Part shown: in pieces, positions 60,722 to 64,000 of the stretch
Numbering within the stretch: the stretch's first letter is position 1
Layout: the number at the start of each line of letters is the position of its first letter
Assembly: GCA_964345225.1 (NCBI GenBank)
Contig: CAYFQB010000071.1
Coordinates: 6,680 to 70,679, forward strand
Direction of reading: 5' to 3'
DNA length: 64,000 nt
Source: CAYFQB01 sp964345225
GTDB lineage: Bacteria; Nitrospirota; Thermodesulfovibrionia; Thermodesulfovibrionales; UBA6898
Notes under the pieces: generated by a model
Told to the model about the DNA's origin: nothing
Seen by the model: the letters and a program-made list of their open reading frames with translations, nothing else
The model's database searches: none
Made by a program: the position numbers and the translations under genes

Positions 60722-61936
60722 CTAATCTATAACCTTTATCTTGGTCCCGCTTTTCAATCTTCTGGACGGATTGGCCACGATCCTCTCTCCGGCTTTCAAT
60801 CCGCTTATAACCTCAATCATATCACCTATCTGCGAGCCTGCAGTTATACGGGTTTCCACCACCCTGTTCTCCTTAATCAAGAAGACCGTCTTTTTGCTGT
60901 TTCGGGTTATTATAGATTTAGGATTAATAGCTATGCGGGATTTCAGTTCTTTAGGTTCTAAATGTTTTTCAAGAAATGCAACCTTTGCACTCATTTCAGG
61001 CAGTATGCGGCTGTCTTTATCCAGAAATCGGACTTTGACCATAACGGTTGCCCTGGTACGGTCAGCTGTTGGTATAATCATATGGACTTCACCGCGGAAA
61101 CGTGAATCCGGAAAGGCATCAAGCTGTATCTCGCACGGCTGACCTGGTTTCACCATACCCAGGTTTGATTCGGATACGTCCACCTCTACCTGAAGCGAAC
61201 CCATGTCAGCTATTGTTACTACTGCTGCCTTTGCATCTGCGGCTGCACCGATTGGTGTAACTATATCACCAATATCAGCATTCTTTGTTAATACCACAGC
61301 ATCGAATGGAGCACGGATGAAGGTATATCCAAGAGATACCTCAGCCGCATTAAGTGCTGCAATATTGGCCTTGATTGCAGCTTCTGCTGCGGCAACCGCT
61401 GCCCCTGTTTTTTTGTAACGTGCCTCTGAGGCATCGTAATCAAATCCCGATATCAGTTCTTTTTTGAATAGTTCTTTCTTTCGTTTAAAATCAACTGTAG
61501 CGTTATAAAATTCAGCTCTGGCCTTCTCAAGGTCAGCGCGTGCAACTTCAAGGTTGGCTTCTGCCTGCTTCTTTGCTGCAACCGCATCATCATTCTCAAG
61601 CCTCGCAATTACATCTCCCCTTTTTACCAGGTTCCCTTCCTCAACTGATACAGATATAAGGCGGCCTGTTACCTTTGAAGCTACTGCAGCCTTACGCTGG
61701 GCTACTACGTAACCGCTGGCATTTAAGAGGCTAAATCCATGTGAAGGATAAATCTCCCCGACATTGGTAACCTCCACTTCGACAGCGGGGGAGAATACTC
61801 CTGTTGCAAAAAGCGCCAGTATTGCAATTATAAATATCAGTGCTGCCAGCCAGAAAAAGACTTTTTTACGTTTCAATCTTTTCGCTGTATATTCAGACTT
61901 ATCTATCCTTAATTTTGAAAGGCTTTCATCTGACAT
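60722..61936 (-). CDS. RND/HlyD-type periplasmic adaptor (membrane fusion protein)
   Basis: 404 aa. One transmembrane helix (about 27-48), then a biotinyl-lipoyl-like domain split by an alpha-helical coiled-coil hairpin (100-190, rich in Ala/Glu/Lys), a beta-barrel domain and a membrane-proximal domain to the end. The 'SGYVVAQRKAAVASKVTGRLISV' block is the lipoyl half. It bridges the permease pair and an outer-membrane channel, which is not in the window. It is the first gene of the exporter operon. Confidence 0.93.
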   Translation of the reverse strand: MSDESLSKLRIDKSEYTAKRLKRKKVFFWLAALIFIIAILALFATGVFSPAVEVEVTNVGEIYPSHGFSLLNASGYVVAQRKAAVASKVTGRLISVSVEEGNLVKRGDVIARLENDDAVAAKKQAEANLEVARADLEKARAEFYNATVDFKRKKELFKKELISGFDYDASEARYKKTGAAVAAAEAAIKANIAALNAAEVSLGYTFIRAPFDAVVLTKNADIGDIVTPIGAAADAKAAVVTIADMGSLQVEVDVSESNLGMVKPGQPCEIQLDAFPDSRFRGEVHMIIPTADRTRATVMVKVRFLDKDSRILPEMSAKVAFLEKHLEPKELKSRIAINPKSIITRNSKKTVFLIKENRVVETRITAGSQIGDMIEVISGLKAGERIVANPSRRLKSGTKIKVID

Positions 61937-62520
61937 AAACTTCTTTTCCTTTCGGTAATATAACTATAGGATATTATAACAGACTGTCTGTTCACCCAGT
62001 AAAGAAAGTCTCATCCTTTCTGCGGGATTAGTTACTAAAAAAACTCTCACCCGCTGTTTTAAGTCACTGGTCACTGGTCATTTGTCACTAAAAAAGTAGG
62101 CAGTAAGCAGTAGGCAGTAGGCACGAATTAAAGACAGTTAAAGGAAAGTAAGGAGTGAGGAGTAAGGAGTAAAAAGAAAAGTAGGCAGTAAGCAGTAGGC
62201 AGTAAGCAGTATGGACGACAGACGTAACCGACACACGAAACGGGCGTCGTTACCGTAACCGTTAGACGTAACCTTTTAGTTCTCAAGGAGTAGGCAGTAA
62301 GCAGTAGGCAGTAAAAAATAACGCCATGCGCCGAGCGCCTTGCGCCATGCGAAGAGTAAACGGGCCTCGTAACCGTTACCTTATGACGTATCCTTTAGAC
62401 AAAAACGGATTCGTTAAATTGTTTTCTGATAACTAATCTTGAGAAGAACTAGAAAAACTCATCCTTTCTAAGGAGTATACTTAACGGTTTAAAGTGCATT
62501 TACATAAAGGTGTGAATAAA
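61937..62520. repeat. Repeat field between the exporter operon and the tRNA-Ser fragment
   Basis: No gene. It begins with the exporter operon's promoter region, then GTCACTGGTCACTGGTCATTTGTCAC (62,067-62,092), GTAGGCAGTAAGCAGT phrases, and the second good copy of the ~200-bp dispersed repeat (62,150-62,310). That is followed by CGCCATGCGCCGAGCGCC and further CGGGCCTCGTAACCGTTACC phrases to 62,400. The rest to 62,520 is AT-rich. Confidence 0.75.
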
Positions 62521-62522
62521 CA

Positions 62523-62550
62523 TGGCGGAGAGAGTGGGATTTGAACCCAC
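62523..62550 (-). pseudogene. 3' fragment of a tRNA-Ser gene
   Basis: On the minus strand GTGGG-TTCAAAT-CCCAC forms a perfect T arm, followed by the acceptor strand TCTCTCC, discriminator G and encoded CCA. The bases upstream do not form an anticodon arm, and the complementary 5' acceptor (GGAGAGA) is missing from the next 300 bp. Such 3' tRNA fragments mark past integration at a tRNA gene. Confidence 0.7.
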
Positions 62551-62590
62551 TAGCATCCTTATGGCTCTAAGCGATTTTTAGGTGTTACTG

Positions 62591-62613
62591 ACGGTTTACT
62601 GACGGTCTTGATA
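62591..62613. repeat. Tandem 11-bp repeat beside the tRNA fragment
   Basis: TTACTGACGGT occurs twice in a row. Short direct repeats next to a tRNA 3' fragment resemble integrase arm-binding sites. From here to 62,842 the DNA holds no gene; it includes GTGTC-GGGGTCA-GACAC, a small REP-like hairpin near 62,763. Confidence 0.4.
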
Positions 62614-62842
62614 CTTAATATTAGGTTGATACTTCCATCCTAGAGTCCTCAATATGAATTCGATGCCAAGGGTGCAAACTTCATCTGGGTAGTCCTCAGT
62701 TATTGAAAGCTTAATTTGTGCGGAGTAACGTGTAGAAATTTAGCATAACAAGAACAAAGAGGTGTCGGGGTCAGACACATTTATTTTGCTGGTTGTTTAA
62801 AGCTATGGAAATATGGTAAAGTATCCTAACTTTAAAGTTAGA

Positions 62843-62876
62843 AAAACCTCAAAGCTTTAAGGGCTTTGGGGTTTTT
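62843..62876 (+). terminator. Hairpin with T-run upstream of the RRM gene
   Basis: AACCTCAAAGC pairs with GCTTTGGGGTT (one G-U pair) around TTTAAG, followed by TTTTTT. It ends 24 nt before the RRM start codon, so it may be an attenuator in the RRM leader or terminate transcription from the left. Confidence 0.6.
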
Positions 62877-62900
62877 TATTTTAACAAGTGAGGTTAAATT

Positions 62901-63233
62901 ATGGGTAAAAAACTTTATGTAGGAAGTCTCTCTTTCGATGCAACAGAAGAATCTCTCCGAGATCTCTTCTCAAGTATTGGAGAGGTTGAATCAGTCAAAA
63001 TAATAACCGATATGCACACAGGGCGTTCCAAGGGTTTTGGCTTTATTGAAATGTCATCCGAAGAGGATGCTAAAAAAGCTATGGAACAATTAAACAGCAC
63101 AACATTTATGGAACGTACGCTGATCGTTAATGAGGCAAGACCCCAGCAGCCAAGGGAAAGGCGCGGTTTCGGCAGAGGCAGGGGAGGTTTTGGCGAAAGC
63201 AAGAGATCAGGTTATGGAAGAGGCAGGAGATAA
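62901..63233 (+). CDS. RNA-binding protein with one RRM domain and RG-rich tail
   Basis: 110 aa. Residues 3-80 are an RNA recognition motif: RNP2 LYVGSLSF (4-11) and RNP1 KGFGFIEM (43-50). The tail (81-110) is rich in Arg, Gly and Phe (RRGFGRGRGGFG), like the cyanobacterial and proteobacterial Rbp proteins involved in cold and RNA stability. It is directly followed by rpsU with 6 bp between, an arrangement also seen in cyanobacteria. Its leader has a terminator-like hairpin that could regulate it. Confidence 0.92.
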   Translation: MGKKLYVGSLSFDATEESLRDLFSSIGEVESVKIITDMHTGRSKGFGFIEMSSEEDAKKAMEQLNSTTFMERTLIVNEARPQQPRERRGFGRGRGGFGESKRSGYGRGRR

Positions 63234-63239
63234 ATTATT

Positions 63240-63434
63240 ATAGAGATAAAAGTAGTTAGCAAAGATATAGAAAAAGCCATTAAAACCCTTAAGCGCAAAG
63301 TTCAGCTTGATGGTCTTCTCAAAGAGATCAAGACGAGAAGTTACTATGAAAAGCCTTCAGTAAAAGAAAAACGAAAACGCTCAGATGCACGCAAGAAAAG
63401 GGCAAAGGCTCAGAAATTTAGAAAATTTCGATAA
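63240..63434 (+). CDS. rpsU: 30S ribosomal protein S21, non-AUG start
   Basis: 64 aa: EIKVVSKDIEKAIKTLKRK, ..., ending KKRAKAQKFRKFR, the S21 signature. No ATG, GTG or TTG stands at the usual start. The best candidates are ATA at 63,240, which aligns with the first residue of other S21 proteins and has AGGAGA 9-10 nt upstream, or ATT at 63,237. The gene lies just upstream of infC, whose product controls use of AUU/AUA starts. Because it lacks a standard start it is easily missed. Confidence 0.85.
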   Translation: MEIKVVSKDIEKAIKTLKRKVQLDGLLKEIKTRSYYEKPSVKEKRKRSDARKKRAKAQKFRKFR

Positions 63435-63470
63435 AATTCTAAAAAGGTATATCGATTTCAATAAATAATC

Positions 63471-63502
63471 CATTCTATTTAACATTCTATTTAACATTCT
63501 AT
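63471..63502 (+). repeat. 12-bp tandem repeat before infC
   Basis: CATTCTATTTAA twice and then CATTCTAT. The third copy is followed by ATG 63,501, an in-frame but ribosome-site-less alternative start of infC. Possibly an artefact of slippage; no function evident. Confidence 0.6.
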
Positions 63503-63596
63503 GCTACCGCGGATATTGTCGACTTCATGGCCTGTTGTATGGGCTGTTCGGGACGCCAATCTGCAAAGAATACCGAGCAAAAAGGAGAAACAGGCA

Positions 63597-64000
63597 ATAG
63601 CTAACCGAAGACGAGGAATGCCAGGTAGGGTTGTCGATCGCACCCGCATAAACAATCAGATAAGGCTGATTAAAGCCAAACAGATAAGGGTCGTTGCCGA
63701 TGAGGGGCAAATCGGCATCATGGATATTGAGTCAGCGTTAAAGTTGGCTGGAGAACAAGAGCTGGATCTTGTAGAAATCAGCCCCGGGGCCGATCCCCCG
63801 GTCTGTAAGATCATGGACTACCGGAAGTTTAAATTCGAGAAGGGCAAGAAACTTAGGAAGTCCAGAAAAAAACAGGCTACTCTAATCCTTAAAGAAATCA
63901 GGATGCGCCCGTTTATAGATACCCATGATTACGAGTTCAAGAAGCGTAATGTGCGGAAGTTTATCGCTCATGGGGGCAAGGTTAAAGTGACAATCCGTTT
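63597..64000 (+). CDS. infC: Translation initiation factor IF-3 (partial, AUA start)
   Basis: About 134 codons before the right edge. IF-3 checks start codon and initiator tRNA on the 30S. The N domain (RTRINNQIRLIKAKQIRVV, DLVEISPGADPPVCKIMDY) and the start of the C domain (KEIRMRPFIDTHDYEFK, HGGKVKVTIRF) are clear. The proposed start is ATA 63,597, with AAGGAG 9 nt upstream and the usual N-terminal length; ATG 63,501 is in frame but lacks a ribosome site. Non-AUG infC starts are known and autoregulatory in E. coli. Confidence 0.9.
   Translation, partial: MANRRRGMPGRVVDRTRINNQIRLIKAKQIRVVADEGQIGIMDIESALKLAGEQELDLVEISPGADPPVCKIMDYRKFKFEKGKKLRKSRKKQATLILKEIRMRPFIDTHDYEFKKRNVRKFIAHGGKVKVTIR

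Noticed and set aside
62101..62320. Possible CRISPR array in the GTAGGCAGTAAGCAGT region
   Set aside because: The units are 6-8 bp phrases without constant-length repeats or unique spacers, and no cas genes are near.

Overview
The window (about 39-40% GC by eye) is bacterial chromosome, not phage or plasmid. It holds dense housekeeping operons: type IV pilus assembly, translation initiation, tig-clpP-clpX, pyrimidine synthesis and dnaX-ebfC-recR. The gene content and family variants suit a Gram-negative anaerobe of the Nitrospirota (Thermodesulfovibrionia-like). These variants include a pilMNOPQ operon, a GSU3473-like protein, a small siroheme sulfite reductase-like protein, a selenocysteine tRNA and a PPi-type phosphofructokinase. 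A deltaproteobacterial-type lineage is not excluded; the assignment is inference from content.

Layout. 1-2,900: pilM-N-O-P-Q on the minus strand. 2,987-7,991: infB-rbfA-nrnA-truB (minus). 8,113-8,750: rpmB and a DciA-like gene (plus). 9,037-12,419: tig-clpP-clpX (minus). 12,494-16,430: polA and a histone H1-like/DUF4912 protein (plus). 16,584-22,243: a phospholipase C-like protein, a 59-codon gene, a TIGR02757-like protein, RNase R and an MscS channel. 22,415-33,540: a PyrR-attenuated pyrimidine operon (pyrR-pyrB-pyrC-carA-orf-carB) running into pgk and pfk. 33,598-44,590: a thioredoxin reductase-like protein, bioA, a lipid-linked sugar cassette, a response regulator, plsC-like, a cobA-hemD fusion and an ATP-grasp gene. 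44,707-44,804: tRNA-Sec. 45,071-51,152: DUF72, a PilZ regulator, leuB-like, asd, mtaD-like and a HAMP protein. 51,223-51,690: a YHS-domain gene with an in-frame UGA. 53,083-56,746: dnaX-ebfC-recR, the sulfite reductase-like gene and SRP RNA. 57,136-61,936: a TerB-like gene and a MacAB-like exporter. 61,937-64,000: a repeat field, a tRNA-Ser fragment, an RRM protein, rpsU and the start of infC.

Two things stand out. (1) The YHS protein is interrupted by UGA exactly where the family has Cys (GGY-C-AYAV). The reading frame continues with family-like sequence to a normal length. A 7-bp hairpin with a GG-starting loop sits about 19 nt after the UGA, as in bacterial SECIS elements, and selC lies 6.6 kb away, so this is very probably a selenoprotein that ordinary gene calling truncates. 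(2) Dispersed repeats have entered protein genes in frame. A roughly 73-bp palindromic element sits inside carA, bioA and the hemD half of cobA-hemD, in one orientation in two genes and the opposite in the third, always keeping the frame open, much like Rickettsia palindromic elements. Simpler repeat phrases enlarge carB (twice), pyrC and the nrnA tail. A second family with 16-bp terminal inverted repeats (GTTTACCCCGTTAGAA-like) forms MITE-like insertions and supplies two stop codons.
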